Positions 13,183 to 23,961 of a stretch of 64,000 bases of DNA are shown piece by piece. The stretch comes from Zygnema cylindricum. Taxonomy: Eukaryota > Streptophyta > Zygnematophyceae > Zygnematales > Zygnemataceae. The position numbers and the translations under genes were made by a program. Numbering within the stretch: the first letter of the stretch is position 1; every line of letters begins with the position of its first letter. The notes under the pieces were generated by a model that was not told where the DNA came from, did no database searches, and saw only the letters and a program-made list of their open reading frames with translations. Location: assembly GCA_037447655.1 (NCBI GenBank), contig JBBHKE010001223.1, forward strand, positions 324,824-388,823. The letters are read 5' to 3'.

Positions 13183-13357
13183 CATGGCTCTAGCTCTCTC
13201 TCCGGTCTTCAGTGACTGCAACAAGTATGGGGACTGGAGAGTTTGAGCAAGAAGCAAGTATGGGGACTGGAGAGTTTGAGCAAGAAGCAGACTGCCTTTG
13301 CTAACTTACTCTATTTATTTTTCCAATATAGACCTAGAAAATACATCAATTTCAACA
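13183..13357 (-). repeat. 3' LTR fragment of Copia 1
   Basis: Begins TGTTGAAATTGATG after the polypurine tract. About 175 bp can be matched to Copia LTRs, up to GAGCTAGAGCCATGGCTG, which is shared with Copia 2. Below 13183 similarity to the 5' LTR is lost. A ~33-bp direct repeat (CAAGTATGGGGACTGGAG core) occurs twice at 13222-13287. Confidence 0.6.
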
Positions 13358-13815
13358 CTCCCCTTATTTTCTAGTCTACCTTCTTTTCAACTCCCACTAA
13401 AACAATTTTTTTTTTCTTTTCTTTCTTTTCCTCTTTCTTTTCTCCTCCTAAAAGTTTAAGTGAATACCCTCGTATTTAAAGAAGTGTATTAGATGAACCG
13501 AAATAATAATTACATCACACATTTTATTTTGCATGCCATTTTTCATAAATCCGAGAAAATATTTTATCCACCTCATCTCTTTTCCATCCACACTAAATCC
13601 AATTTCCTTCTTGCAATTTAAACAGCCAGCCCCATCTCAATTATGCGACACACACCTAGATGCTAACCTTTTTACAAGCACACCTTCATAAATGCCATCC
13701 CTCCCATTAGTGATGTCAAATCCATTACCCCCCAAATTTTCCCAAAAAACAAGTGTCCCCACTAAGTTACTCATAAGATATACGTCTTCCGTACTCATAT
13801 TTTTATCCATGATAC

Positions 13816-15336
13816 TTACCCCATATCTGACCTTTCCTCACTCTCTCCCATGGAATTCTTTCCGCTATCACTTTCTATTTTTATTCCCAATAAATATTTC
13901 TCCTCCCCTAAACCTTTCATTAAATATTCCTCTTCTCTCCTATGTTTTAAAACCCTCTCTAGATTTACTTCTCCCCTTTCCTCGGAATCCGTGAAAGTCT
14001 CTCTTTTCGACCAGTTTTCTGTTTCCAAAATATCTATAAAATTATCCTCATTACTTTTATTTTTCCTTTTTTCAATTATAAATTCTAGATCTGACTTTCT
14101 ATACTCCTTGACATCCACATCATGTCTAACTTCTTTAAGTACCTCCCTTCCCTTTACTTCCTTTATACCTCTAAAAGCACACTGTTGCTTTCGTGGAATT
14201 TTTGTGTACTTTTCTCTCTTCTCCAATCTACCGATGTGGAGAAGCTCTAAGATTTCTATATCCTCTTTCCGCTCTTCCCTTTTTTCCTCCTCATCCACAT
14301 TCCAACTTCTAAGTGTTTCCAAACAAGGGCACTCCTCCATATAATGACCTGGTTCCCTACAAAAGAAGCAAACACCCTTTTTCAAAGCTCCCCTTTCTTT
14401 TCCTCTCCCTCTCTTTCCACCAAAGTTCCGATAAGGTTTACTTTTGTCTTTCTTCTTCTCACCACGCTTCCGCTCGTCACCGCCGTTCCTCTCATCACGC
14501 TTCCGCCAATCACCACCAGCTGTAAATGCATTCACCCTGTCACTTCCCCTACAAAGCTTCAAAGTGCTTTCCCTCACAAGAATTATCCCCATGGTAAAGT
14601 TCCAAGTCCATGAGGAGCCACTCATTGCCTGCATACGATAAATGATGTTTTCGTACTCATCTTGGAGTTTCATGAGTAGTGTATTAATCTTTCTCTCCTC
14701 GGATTCTACATATCTCGCACTAGCAAGCTCAACATATAACGCAGTAATATCATTACAAAACTCTATCATGTTACCGCCTTTATAAATATAGGCCTCTATT
14801 TCTTGTTTTACTAACTGCAGCCTCTGGATAGTCTCACTCTTATAAATCTGACTTAGTGTTTCCCAGATTTTTGAAGACTTGGTAAGACTTAAAAGAGTGA
14901 TAGCTATGGACATAGAAACATATCTAAGTATGAGATATTTTGCTATAGTGTTTTTATACTCCCAAATTTTACTATCATTTTCTTCAGTTTTACTTATAAC
15001 CCCTTTAAGTGGAGCTGTGGCGGAGAGCATAGCTCCCCTCACCATAAGTGTCCCTTTATCCTTCTCCCCTTTTTTCCCTTCCATGGCAAAGATTTTCCCT
15101 TCACCTTCCGTTACATCTGAACACCAGTTAGTTTTCACGGATGCCCCAGATGATTCTCCATAATGAGTTCCACCAAAGCCGGGTGGCGGACACCTCACTT
15201 GCCCCGAAACAATTCCCCACAAATGCTTTTCGAAAAGCAATCCCTCCATCGTAAACTCCCAATAAGTGAAGTCTGTTCCTTCAAACATAGGCACCCTAGA
15301 TGGTGGGCCAATAACCTGAAATTCTATGGGCTCCAT
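13816..15336 (-). CDS. Copia 1 gag (UBN2-type) with zinc knuckle
   Basis: Nucleocapsid/capsid polyprotein of about 506 residues, fully open. I take the ATG at 15336 (MEPIEFQV), inside the LTR end, because Copia 2 and 3 keep an ATG at the same place (MEASEFQV, MEDTEL). Features: N-terminal GPPSRVPMFEGTDFTYWE, the usual start of plant Copia gag; a helical capsid core with WETLSQIYKSETIQRLQLVKQ; a Lys/Arg-rich linker; and a CCHC zinc knuckle CFFCREPGHYMEEC. After PRKQQCAFRG, where Copia 2 enters protease, the protein continues as a highly charged tail instead. Long open frame in an old-looking nest suggests recent activity or constraint. Confidence 0.8.
   Translation of the reverse strand: MEPIEFQVIGPPSRVPMFEGTDFTYWEFTMEGLLFEKHLWGIVSGQVRCPPPGFGGTHYGESSGASVKTNWCSDVTEGEGKIFAMEGKKGEKDKGTLMVRGAMLSATAPLKGVISKTEENDSKIWEYKNTIAKYLILRYVSMSIAITLLSLTKSSKIWETLSQIYKSETIQRLQLVKQEIEAYIYKGGNMIEFCNDITALYVELASARYVESEERKINTLLMKLQDEYENIIYRMQAMSGSSWTWNFTMGIILVRESTLKLCRGSDRVNAFTAGGDWRKRDERNGGDERKRGEKKKDKSKPYRNFGGKRGRGKERGALKKGVCFFCREPGHYMEECPCLETLRSWNVDEEEKREERKEDIEILELLHIGRLEKREKYTKIPRKQQCAFRGIKEVKGREVLKEVRHDVDVKEYRKSDLEFIIEKRKNKSNEDNFIDILETENWSKRETFTDSEERGEVNLERVLKHRREEEYLMKGLGEEKYLLGIKIESDSGKNSMGESEERSDMG
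15302..15316 (-). promoter_or_regulatory. Primer-binding site of Copia 1 (half-tRNAiMet type)
   Basis: Directly after the LTR the minus strand reads GGTTATTGGCCCACC. It differs at one base from GGTTATGGGCCCACC, which is complementary to the anticodon stem-loop of plant initiator tRNA-Met. This is the Drosophila copia / yeast Ty5 style of primer, not the tRNA 3'-end site typical of land-plant Copia elements. Confidence 0.65.
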
Positions 15337-16412
15337 TGCCCACAGAATTCGCAGATCCAAAAGAGACTAATCTAGATAGTGCCGACTCCAAGTTGATATA
15401 AACCCAAATGAATAATCCCTTGACAATCAGAACCCCAATACACCTTCACCCCTGTGAAGAAAAGACCTTCTGTGTGCTCAGTTCCACCACTGAATGCAAA
15501 GCTTGAATATGTGTTTTGGACAATATTCCCCACTTTGAGTTTCCCACTGAATAAGTGCCACCCTAACACGCAAACAAGCTGACCGACTACACCCTTGTGT
15601 AGCTTGGACTCCCTTGAGTCCGCAGCAAATAGAATCACTAAATTTGCTCACCCGAGCATTATGTTATGGCTTGTCGAAGATGACCTTTATAGTTACAAGC
15701 TCTCTTAGAGAGAGATACCTAAATATCACTAAGTCTTCGTCTGCCTACTCACGACTACCTACTACTAAACCCGTCCAATAGGAACACTATATAGTACAAG
15801 AAGGTACGATGGGCGATGTACTTATTGTACGGCCATTGTACGACATGGTCTACAAGGTGACATTTGCCAAATCGGGAGCCATGGTTCCTCCTCCCATCTT
15901 CTCCGATATCAAATAATGTGGCGCCACGTGGCAGCGCGTGAGGCTATCCCCAAAGGCCGCTGAAAGCTTATTGTGGGTGGCGCCTGTAATGGTGGCCGTC
16001 CGATCAGTAGTATTTATACGGCTTCGATTCGCTTCCATGCATGAATTGATTAATGCGCGTTTTCGTTAGTCTGCTGCGAATTAGTCTTTTAGATCAATAG
16101 ATATATATGCGTGAAATATAACAAGTGTATCGTTTCGTTAGCGCCTTAATGGATAAGGCGCAGGTCTACATAGTAATCTGCAGGCCTCGGTTCAAATCCG
16201 GTCAGAAGCACTATTTTACTAAAACCAGTAAAATACCTTCTAATTCATTCTGCCTCCTTCTAAATGATGCAGCAGCCATGGCCTGCCTTTGGTCCTCTCT
16301 TTCTCTCTCTTTACATTCTAACTAAAATATAGAAGTGAACTCTTAATTACCTTTTTCCAACACTCTATTGATTTTTCCAATACAGACCTAGAAAAATACA
16401 TAAATTTCAACA
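15317..16412 (-). repeat. 5' LTR of Copia 1 (about 1.1 kb)
   Basis: Starts TGTTGAAATTTATG at 16412 (minus) and ends TTTCA at 15317, next to the primer-binding site. It shares with the other two Copia LTRs the ACCTAGAAAA-type start, a tRNA-like block ~200-275 bp in, and a 3' part with GTCGTACA...GTACA...GTACTT motifs. The gag ATG lies 20 nt inside its end. Confidence 0.8.
16138..16212 (+). other. tRNA-like sequence, antisense within Copia 1 LTR
   Basis: Plus-strand sequence with an A-box-like D arm (GCGCCTTAATGGATAAGGCGC), an anticodon-stem-like CAGGT...ATCTG with an oversized loop, and a B box GGTTCAAATCC. It resembles a tRNA-Arg but lacks a clean acceptor stem, so probably a tRNA pseudogene or pol III promoter remnant. 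Equivalent antisense blocks occur in the LTRs of Copia 2 and 3. Confidence 0.55.
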
Positions 16413-17092
16413 GATTCTCCAAAAGAAGGTTTGTTGGAATTTTTTAGGGTTTTCACAGGAGACAGTACTGAAAAGCAACTTGTCTTCTTCAACCCCAAGT
16501 GCCTTAAACATCAAAGTTTGTTAAATTGCAGGTCCAAAACTCAAAGTTACGCTATTAACCAATGAGCGGCAAGCAAGTGTAATTGAACTAACATAAGACC
16601 GAATAATCCGTACTACACTCGGGGCAAAAAGTTGAATTGCGGACTACGGCTAGATCCTCGGCCTGAAGCAATTATTTAGTCCCCTATTATAAGACAAAGT
16701 CTTGAAATTGACACTAACTTGTCAAACACTGACCTAACGTAATTAATGGACCAAACGTTAGCTGAGCCTGAGCTAAATTCCTACTGACGACTAATAGCAT
16801 AACCTAGATGCAAATCCGGTAAGTTACGTGGCAATCCACAATGTACCCCCCACGGAGGCTGTTGGAAACCGGTCTCAGGTAAAGGAATTGCAATCTTTGA
16901 AACGATAGAACTTGGTCATTCGGCCTCCGTTACATGCAAAATAAAGTGCATTCCGCTCACTTTAGGAAATACAACGATCTCGTCCGGCTTGGTGCACTCA
17001 CTCCTCCGTACTCAAAAGATCGTACAGGGTAAAAAGAGCCCAGAAATCCTTGGTGATATAAAGGTATGCCTGAAAAGCACATGAGCTTGACA
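16413..17092 (-). repeat. 3' LTR of Gypsy A
   Basis: Minus-strand start TGTCAAGCTCATGTG at 17092; similar along its length to the LTR at 40503-41134, including CAGTACTGTCTCCTG near the end. Its distal end abuts exactly the TGTTGAAATT start of the Copia 1 LTR at 16412. Confidence 0.8.
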
Positions 17093-17387
17093 GAGATCCC
17101 CGCTGTATGGATTGTAGGGAATCGGGGTCATTCCAGATATCTTTCCGCCTGGCTCCTGTGGGTGCCTGTCTCCCCACGTCCGTTGAAAATGTGGACAGTT
17201 CCCCCTCAGATGGTGGAATCCAAATGAAAGCGGAGGAGGCGCGGATTAATCCCAAACTGATCTCTAGATCCTCATCATTGTGTCTTGCTCCTGTACAATT
17301 CAATGTGGAGGGGTCAGGGTTTCGGCTGAGTTCGTCAGCATTCCCATGGATTTCTCCTGCCCAATGGATAATACTGAAATCGTATTC

Positions 17388-18902
17388 CTACAAGATAAGA
17401 ACCCATCTGGCGAGTTTGCTGTTTAATTTAATATTTTCCATGATCCATTTCAAAGGCTGATGGTCCGTAATTCGAGTGAAATAGATCCCATATAAATATG
17501 GCCGGAAATGCTTAATCGCCGAAACTGCAGCAAGAAGTTCCCCGTGGTAACTGCTGTAATTTCCTTCGGCTCGGTTATTGCTCCGACTAGCGTAAGCCAC
17601 TACATACTCTGCTTCGGCATCATCCACCTGAGCTAAAACGACCCCCAATCGAAACCTGCTCTAATCAGTGTAAAGGAGGAAAGGTCTTTGGTAATCGGGC
17701 ATTCGGAGCACGGGGTGCTGCTTGAGTGCGTCCTTCAAAAATTGGAAGGCGATCTGTTGCTCGGTGGCCCATTGCCATTCTTAGTCTTTCCGCAACAACT
17801 GATTCAAAGGTTGGGCGTGACTACTGAACTCGGGAACGAACCTTCGGTAATAATTAGCCAGGCCAAGAAAGGTGCTTAGAGCTGATATATCTTGAGGTGG
17901 GGGAAGAGCATCGAGAGCGGCCAGCTTGACCATATGGGGACCCACTGTCCCAGGGGTTATTTCATGTCTAAGGTAAATAATTTTCTGAACACTGAAAATA
18001 CCTTTACCAAGGTGGCATTTCAAACCCGCTGCTTGAAATGCTCGGAGGACAATCTGGATATGCTCCAGGTGTTCTTAAAAAGTCTTAGAGAAAATGATTA
18101 CATCATCAATATAGCACCTGGCACAATCAATTCCTCAGAAGGTTTCGTCCATCGCCCTTTGGAATTTTGCAGGCGCATTCTTCAACCCGAAGGGCATGTA
18201 CATCCACTCGTATAACCGGGAACCTGCCCAAAATGCCGTTCTATGCCGGTGCTTTGGTTCCATGGCAATTTGGTACAACCCGTTCTTCATATAAAGGGTA
18301 GAGTAGATGGTGGCTCCCAAAAGGGAGTCGAAAATCTCTTCCGGTGTTGGCATCGGGTAACGGTCTGAAATAGTAGCCATGTTGAGCATGCGGTAATCCC
18401 CACACATCCAAAAATCTACTGTTTCCCTTGAGGCATCCTTCTTTGGAGGGAGAACGGGTGGGGAAGCAAACCCATGGAGTCCGGTGCATTCCTTAACCAA
18501 CCCAACTTCCACCAAGGTCTGAACTTTGGAGGTGATAAACTCTTTTTCCTTAAAACTGAGGGGATACTGCTTCTGCTAAATAGTTGCCGTCTCATTTATC
18601 AGGTCAATTCGGAAAGGAGTTCCTTTGTAAATGCCGACATCTGTTTCTGACCAGGAGAATACCTGTTTGTTTTTTACAAACAGCTCCGATAACTGAGCCT
18701 TTTGTTGAGGATCCAATTGCTCCCTTAGTGTCCAATCCATTTTCCCTGGCTCCACCGCTGCCCATGCTTGCGGAGGTCGGCCCCATCTAGTAATATCAGA
18801 TTTGGATCCTACCTGTGGGTCTACTTTTTCCCTTCCTGCCAAGACCCTACTATTGACAACTTCCGCTAATTTGTTCCCTTCTGAGCAGCTGCCCCCCCCC
18901 AC
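17388..18902 (-). pseudogene. Gypsy A reverse transcriptase and RNase H, interrupted
   Basis: RT reading frames at 18902-18576, 18515-18135 and 18023-17781 carry the fingers/palm motifs VKECTGLHGFASPPVLPPKK, LYEWMYMPFGLKNAPAKFQRAMDETF and, in the segment near 18100, CYIDDVIIFS with the catalytic YIDD intact. Then come the thumb (FLGLANYYRRFVPEFSSHAQPLNQLLRKD) and RNase H (17648-17388) with YSSYHGELLAAVSAI and TDHQPLKWIMEN. Frame changes and stops separate the blocks. Same order and close similarity to Gypsy B. Confidence 0.85.
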
Positions 18903-18935
18903 TGGAGGGACCCTCAGATAGGAGATTTGAGTTTT

Positions 18936-20027
18936 TCATCTCTCTCTCCCCCCCTCAAGTTGCAAAGTTGCTTGCATTGCCAACAATTTAGGAGCTTGAA
19001 GGTAACTATTTTGCTTCTTTGGAGAGTGGAGACTTGAAAAGGCAAGAGCATGTTTGATAACCCATGTGATTGCGTTCAATTCCATGCTCTGTCCAATGAG
19101 ACTGCATCTTTGAGGTTCCAAAATGCTTGGTGTAGCTCTAGTGTCCTGGTAGAATCCCATGGATTGTTCGCTTTCTGCAATGGTTGGTGTTGTCCATTTT
19201 CCTGCAGTACTGTCAAATATCATTCCGGCTGCCCTTTTGCGGTACGCGTGGCTATTGGGGAAGGAGACCAAGGTCGGAAGGGCTCTGCGTGGAAATCCTG
19301 GTTTGTTGCATTTGAAGAAGGGAGAACGGTCAGTTTTTGTCACTGTGCTGGCCATTCGCCCCTTTTCTATGATTTGTTGTACCGTATTGTTGGGGTCCAA
19401 AATCTGCCTGTCTAATAGCTGCCTCAGGAGGGGAATTTGGATCAAATAGGTCCAATAAGCCCTTACTCTGTGGGCCCGCGATCCCATCTGTGCCGCATCG
19501 AAAATCAACGGGATTCCTAAAATCTAGATGACCTATTTCCAACTGTCCGCTACATGTTGTCGCCGATCATCCCCCGGGTGGACAATCTCTAAAACATACC
19601 CCACTAGTGTGTCCTGGAGCTATTGTATCCATGATATTACTTGTATCATCTGAAAGAAAGTCTTGCTTCTTCGGTCTGCATGTCTTTTACCTTGTCCTGC
19701 TAGGGAGTATCCTTGACAAGGCCATCCAGCTACCACCAAATCTACCCTTCCCAGACTGGCTATGTGTGGGGTCATGATATTTTCCACATTTTGAGGTACG
19801 CTTCGGTGAGCTTGGGAGATTGTTGACACTGGGAGCTGTTGAGGATATAATTGGTGAAGTTGGTGCATGCGATGCTCGTTGACGGCTCGGGCTTCGGGTG
19901 ATATTTCCACGGCCGTATACGCCTCCACTATGTATCCTGCTTTCAAAACCGCTTCCAAATCAGTGCTTATTCCCGAAAATAATGATACAATCCGGAGTCT
20001 GGAATCTGGGATTGTCAATGACACCAC
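18936..20027 (-). pseudogene. Gypsy A cytosine-5 DNA methyltransferase domain
   Basis: Predicted DNA (cytosine-5)-methyltransferase between protease and RT. ORF 20027-19620 shows motif I (LRIVSLFSGISTDLEAVLKAG), motif II-like AVEISPEA and motif IV DLVVAGWPCQGYSLAGQGK, with catalytic Cys at residue 104 (codon 19718-19716). The next stretch has motif VI as VLEIV (Asn of ENV changed to Ile) and in-frame stops. ORF 19508-18936 gives motif VIII GSRAHRVRAYWT, a recognition-type segment ALPTLVSFPNSHAYR, then EQSMGF and LIGQSMELNAITW, matching motifs IX-X. So all parts of the fold are present in order but the gene is broken. DNMT-bearing Gypsy elements are known from charophytes. Confidence 0.85.
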
Positions 20028-20204
20028 CTGTCGGTAGAACTTCCCATCTTGGGACAGGATTTTCGAAGATTCTAACCGAAGAGTTCAAAATATCTTATTT
20101 GGTGCTATAGCTGTAAAAGCCTATTCCACTCCCCGCCGAAGTGCTGCCATCTGAAATAGTCAGCCTTGGTATCCATCTTCCCACCGCTTCGAAATAGGGA
20201 ATTG

Positions 20205-21025
20205 CTATATCTCGTCGGCAATATCTGGTGAGCAGGCAAAAAGTTTCGCCGGAGAGGATGTGGCATATACGGGGTAACAGCCGGACACAGGTGCATTTAT
20301 CTTTCCCCTATTCCATAATCCCAAAGGAGCCACCACCTGGGTCCCTTCGGGCTCCTCGGAGTCCCTCACCGTAAACTGCTCCTTCCACACTCTCAACTCC
20401 ATACTAAGTCGCGTCCAAGTTGCCATCCCCAGCAGGATCTCGAACTGCTTCCCTTCCACCACTAGGAATGGGAGGTTGATCCGAACTCGTTGACCCGCAT
20501 CATCTGAGAATTCAATTTCCATAGCTTTGATGATTCCATGGACCGGTTGACTTGCGCTGCTAACTGTACTCAGGCATATGTCGCTTAAGATTTATAGCCG
20601 TGATTTCTCAGGCATCTGCTGTAAAGCAGAAGTTGTTATTAAATTTGGAAGCGCACCGGTATCGACCACTACATCCTGATAGCCCCCGTATACGTTGAGC
20701 TTGAAATTTCCGTTTTGGTTGAGGATGAGAGCCACTGATAAGGCCTTGTAATCCCTACCATCATAGGGGTTTTGGGTTCAACGGATAAAAAGACGGAACT
20801 GGATCGATCTGCCAGCCCTACTTTCTCCTTTCCCAAGTGGATTTCCTCTCCCAATGCCTGAATAAGGATATCTTCTGGCAAATGTTGGGACGAGGCCAGA
20901 GTTTTGACATGTGCGAGGGCGTAGGGCATTAGGTGCCAAACTAACATAGCAGCTGGTTTGGAGGAAAGAGGCTCAGCATTAGGCGGTGAAATGGGGGTAC
21001 TCGGCTCCTCTGTTTTCTCTTGCAC
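20205..21025 (-). pseudogene. Gypsy A aspartic protease region
   Basis: Retropepsin-like segment upstream of the DNMT. The minus strand encodes VVVDTGALPNLITTSALQQMPE near 20.66 kb, with the catalytic DTGA intact. The downstream ORF 20522-20205 has FLVVEGKQFEILLGMATWTRLSMEL, the usual flap/C-terminal GM-W motif, then a linker (WNRGKINAPVSGCYPVY). The blocks are in different frames, so this copy is not functional as it stands. Confidence 0.75.
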
Positions 21026-21354
21026 TCGGCTTCCTCCTCTTCGGCGTCCGAACCTGGCGTGCGAGGTGTCTCTTGTGTTTCATCCTCCGGGCGTTCTGCC
21101 ATGTACCGTTCGAACCAGTCTTGGGTTTTCCGCTTCTCTTCCTCTTTAGCCTGTTTCTCTGTCTCCTTTTGTTTGTTTGTCTTGTATTTTTCGAATCTAG
21201 GAGGCATTTTTTTCACAGCTGGTGGGGGAGGATTTGTAGGTTTTATTCCTAGGCCGGTGTCGTTATTTAGTATTACTGCCCGGGGAGTGAATGAAAATGG
21301 TCCCGTGATCTTTCGGTTATGGTCTCCCGGTGCCAGTCCTTGTCTGTCTCTCAT

Positions 21355-23720
21355 TTACGCCGATGTGGTGTTGTTGAATGGTCTGCGATTATCCCCCACT
21401 CCCACATTCCAGGCTCCTGTCTGAAAAGTTTGGGCATGGTTAACTCTTGGAGGCGTCATATCCCATCCCATAATGTCGTCATCATCCCCAGCCGCCGTGG
21501 CTTCTTGTTCAAGCTCCGCTAGCTTTTGTAATAGCTCTTGTTTTCTCCGTTGGAGTGTCTGAGCAGGTGTCAAAGCAGCCGGCCTGGAGGGAGAATTTAA
21601 ACGTAAGGCGGCTAATTCTGAAGCGATCGCGGCCAATTGCAGGCTTTGATGTTGAATTATCTCTTTTGGTGTACCTGGTGCTCGAGCTGCGGGTGTTCGT
21701 TCGGGTTCCTCCATTGTGCGGCGTCCCCTGGGTAAAGGAGCTGAAGAGGGAGAGGATTCACGGCAGCTTCCCTTTCACCGGTAAACAGAGCGTATTACAT
21801 CATCTCCTTTGGCACCCCATTCTTTCAGAAACACTGCCCCTCCTTGTGTCCGATAAAACCGCATGCCTCACATTTGGAACCCTCGGTAGTTTATTTGCTC
21901 CGTATCTCATTAGTAATTTTGGCGTCATCGAATTTTGGAAGCTTTATTAGTCTCAACTGAGCTTGAGACATTTTAGACGTTTTGGACCGGGGAGTTGGGC
22001 GGTAATTGTCCTTTGATACTGGTGTTTTGTCCTCAAATCCCCCTCCTTGTTTCCTTTCGTTTTGCTTCTGGGTTCTTTCAGCCCTTTTTTTTTCCCATTC
22101 CTTCAGTTTCAGAGCGAGTTCCAGTTTCAGTTTTCGGGGGCACCGTTTCCACCCGTGGCCGTTTTGCTGACAGTTCAGACAATTATACAGAATCACCCTG
22201 TCATCCGCCCCCATTGCGGGGTTTGATCTGCTATTAGCTGACTGTTTTCCTTTAAGCTTCCGCAAAGCTTGGAGTTCATCCTGCTCTTCACTGCTCAAAG
22301 AGGTTTTTCTGGCAAACCCAGCGAAAGTTGATTTGGCTTTGCCGGCGAGAGCCTTTTCCCGAGCCTCACTGTTGACGAAGTGGTCGTACAGTTTCATGGT
22401 TGCCAGGGAGATTTCTTTAGCGGAGGGGTTAATGTCTTGGATTGCGTGCCCTCCGATCCAGTTATCCAGAGCAGCCTGCCTGGTGGGGCTGAACAAATTT
22501 CGGACAGCGATAAAGTACTTGGTTGCCATAGCTGGAAGATCAATAGTTGACAGCTTTGTTTTCTGGCAAAGACTGGAGAGCCTATTGAAAAGGGTATGAG
22601 GCGTCTCATTCTTCAAACATTGGAAGTCCGTGAATTCCTTGATGGCGGACTCATTTCTCTCGGTATACAAAAGTCTTTTGGCGTCGAGGTGTGTGGTGTA
22701 GGGGGTGGGGTTGGCGATCATTCGAGTGGCAGCCCGGGCTGCCTGAATAGCTTGCAGTTGGTTAATGTAGGCTCGACCCTAGGTTTGCAGCTTCATGTCC
22801 TCGGTAAAGGCGGGAGAGACAGGAGCGGCTGCTGCTGAAGCGAAGTCGGCTTCTGATTGTAGAATTGCAGCATCGAGAGTTGGGTCGGAGATTTTGATGC
22901 TAGGAGCCATCAGGAGAAGTTGCCGCTCCTTGTAATCCGCCAAAGCACCCCCAGACAGATAGTTGACCATTATGGGGAAGAGGGTAGTCTCGAAGTCATC
23001 AAGAATAACCCTTTCCCGATATATGTTGATTTCGGACTGAGTGAAGGATTTCCACAACAGTTCGAAATCTGAGAATGCAATCCCGGAAATTATCCCCGTA
23101 AATATTCGGTTGTCCCCCATCTCTTTCTCCTCCTCCGCAAGGTTAGTGAATTGGGGAGAGTGAGGTCTAGTGGGACTGACAAACTGCGCCAGTGAAATCA
23201 CCCCTTGCTCTTCGTTTTCGGATCTGGTATTGGCTACTTCCCCGACAGATGTAACATCTTATGAAATGGCCACTCTCCCCCCCAATGAGGAAGTGCCTGG
23301 TTCTGAAAAGATGGTTGGGGGGTAAATGTCTCCCCTAGGTAATGCACTTGTTCCCCGAGGTGCGGAAGGTCTTCACGATCGCCGACTTCTCCTTTCTGGT
23401 GAGATTTGAAGATCCGGGCTGTTTGGAGGTGTTCCCTTGGATGACGAAGAAGACGCGGATGGCGAACGACCTTGCTTAGGATAGGGTGTTTGCCCCCTAG
23501 CAGTGTGCCTTGAAAGAGGAGAAGGGAGTGGTTCAAAACTGGATGATTGAGAACGCCGGTGAGGTGGAGAATAGGCGGGAATGGAAGTTTATTGTCGCGC
23601 GGCAATGGCAAGTGATTCAATTGTCAACCCTGGGGGCCCTAAATGAATATCTTTAGGATCTGCTGTAAGTCCCTAGGCTGGAGATGAAGTGAGTGGAGGA
23701 GGAGAGGAGGTAGGATTGTC
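21355..23720 (-). pseudogene. Gypsy A gag, 5'-truncated, with two zinc knuckles
   Basis: ORFs 23201-22779 and 22721-21891 carry the capsid-like region (SDFELLWKSFTQSEINIYRERV, ADYKERQLLLMAPSIKISDP, NETPHTLFNRLSSLCQKTKLSTID) and a CCHC knuckle CLNCQQNGHGWKRC. A second knuckle CEACGFIGHKEGQC follows at about 21.87 kb, then a Pro/Gln linker (21714-21355). The proline/serine-rich N-terminal part is recognisable only in shifted frames up to about 23.72 kb; the leader ORF of Gypsy B has no counterpart here. Broken copy. Confidence 0.75.
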
Positions 23721-23961
23721 GAGCGTGCTTGGAAACCGAGGTGTTTAGGTGAGCTTTCCAAGGAGGTGTGCATGAGAAACCTGCAAATCCCCCCCAAATG
23801 CTGATGCCCCCCCTCCCCAGATCTATGGCATTGCCCTTCTCTGTCCCTCCCCTTCCTTGGGTTTGCATAAGTATAATGAGGAATGGAGTAAAGAAGAAAA
23901 AGTACTTTGTACCCCCCCCCCCCCATCCCTCTTATCCGAGTGACTAAGAGGTTTAGACAAA

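Larger units (their letters stand above)
13183..16412 (-). mobile_element. Copia 1: non-autonomous Ty1/Copia LTR element, gag only
   Basis: Minus-strand element with a 5' LTR (16412-15317), an intact gag ORF, then about 450 bp of AT- and purine-rich DNA, a polypurine tract (AAAATAAGGGGAG on the minus strand just above 13357) and a 3' LTR fragment beginning TGTTGAAATT at 13357. There is no protease, integrase, RT or RNase H. The gag start GPPSRVPMFEGTDFTYWE matches Copia 2 (33876 on), so they are relatives. The long open gag without pol suggests a non-autonomous derivative mobilised in trans. Confidence 0.8.
16413..23800 (-). mobile_element. Gypsy A: DNMT-bearing Ty3/Gypsy element, truncated
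   Basis: Minus strand. Order 5' to 3': truncated proline-rich gag (from about 23.7 kb), two zinc knuckles, protease, cytosine-5 DNA methyltransferase, RT, RNase H, then directly a 3' LTR (17092-16413). Integrase is missing: the sequence jumps from the linker after RNase H (KDIWNDPDSLQSI) to the LTR start TGTCAAGCTC. No 5' LTR separates it from Gypsy B upstream. Stops and frameshifts occur in most domains, so it is defective. The right-hand boundary is approximate. Confidence 0.8.
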
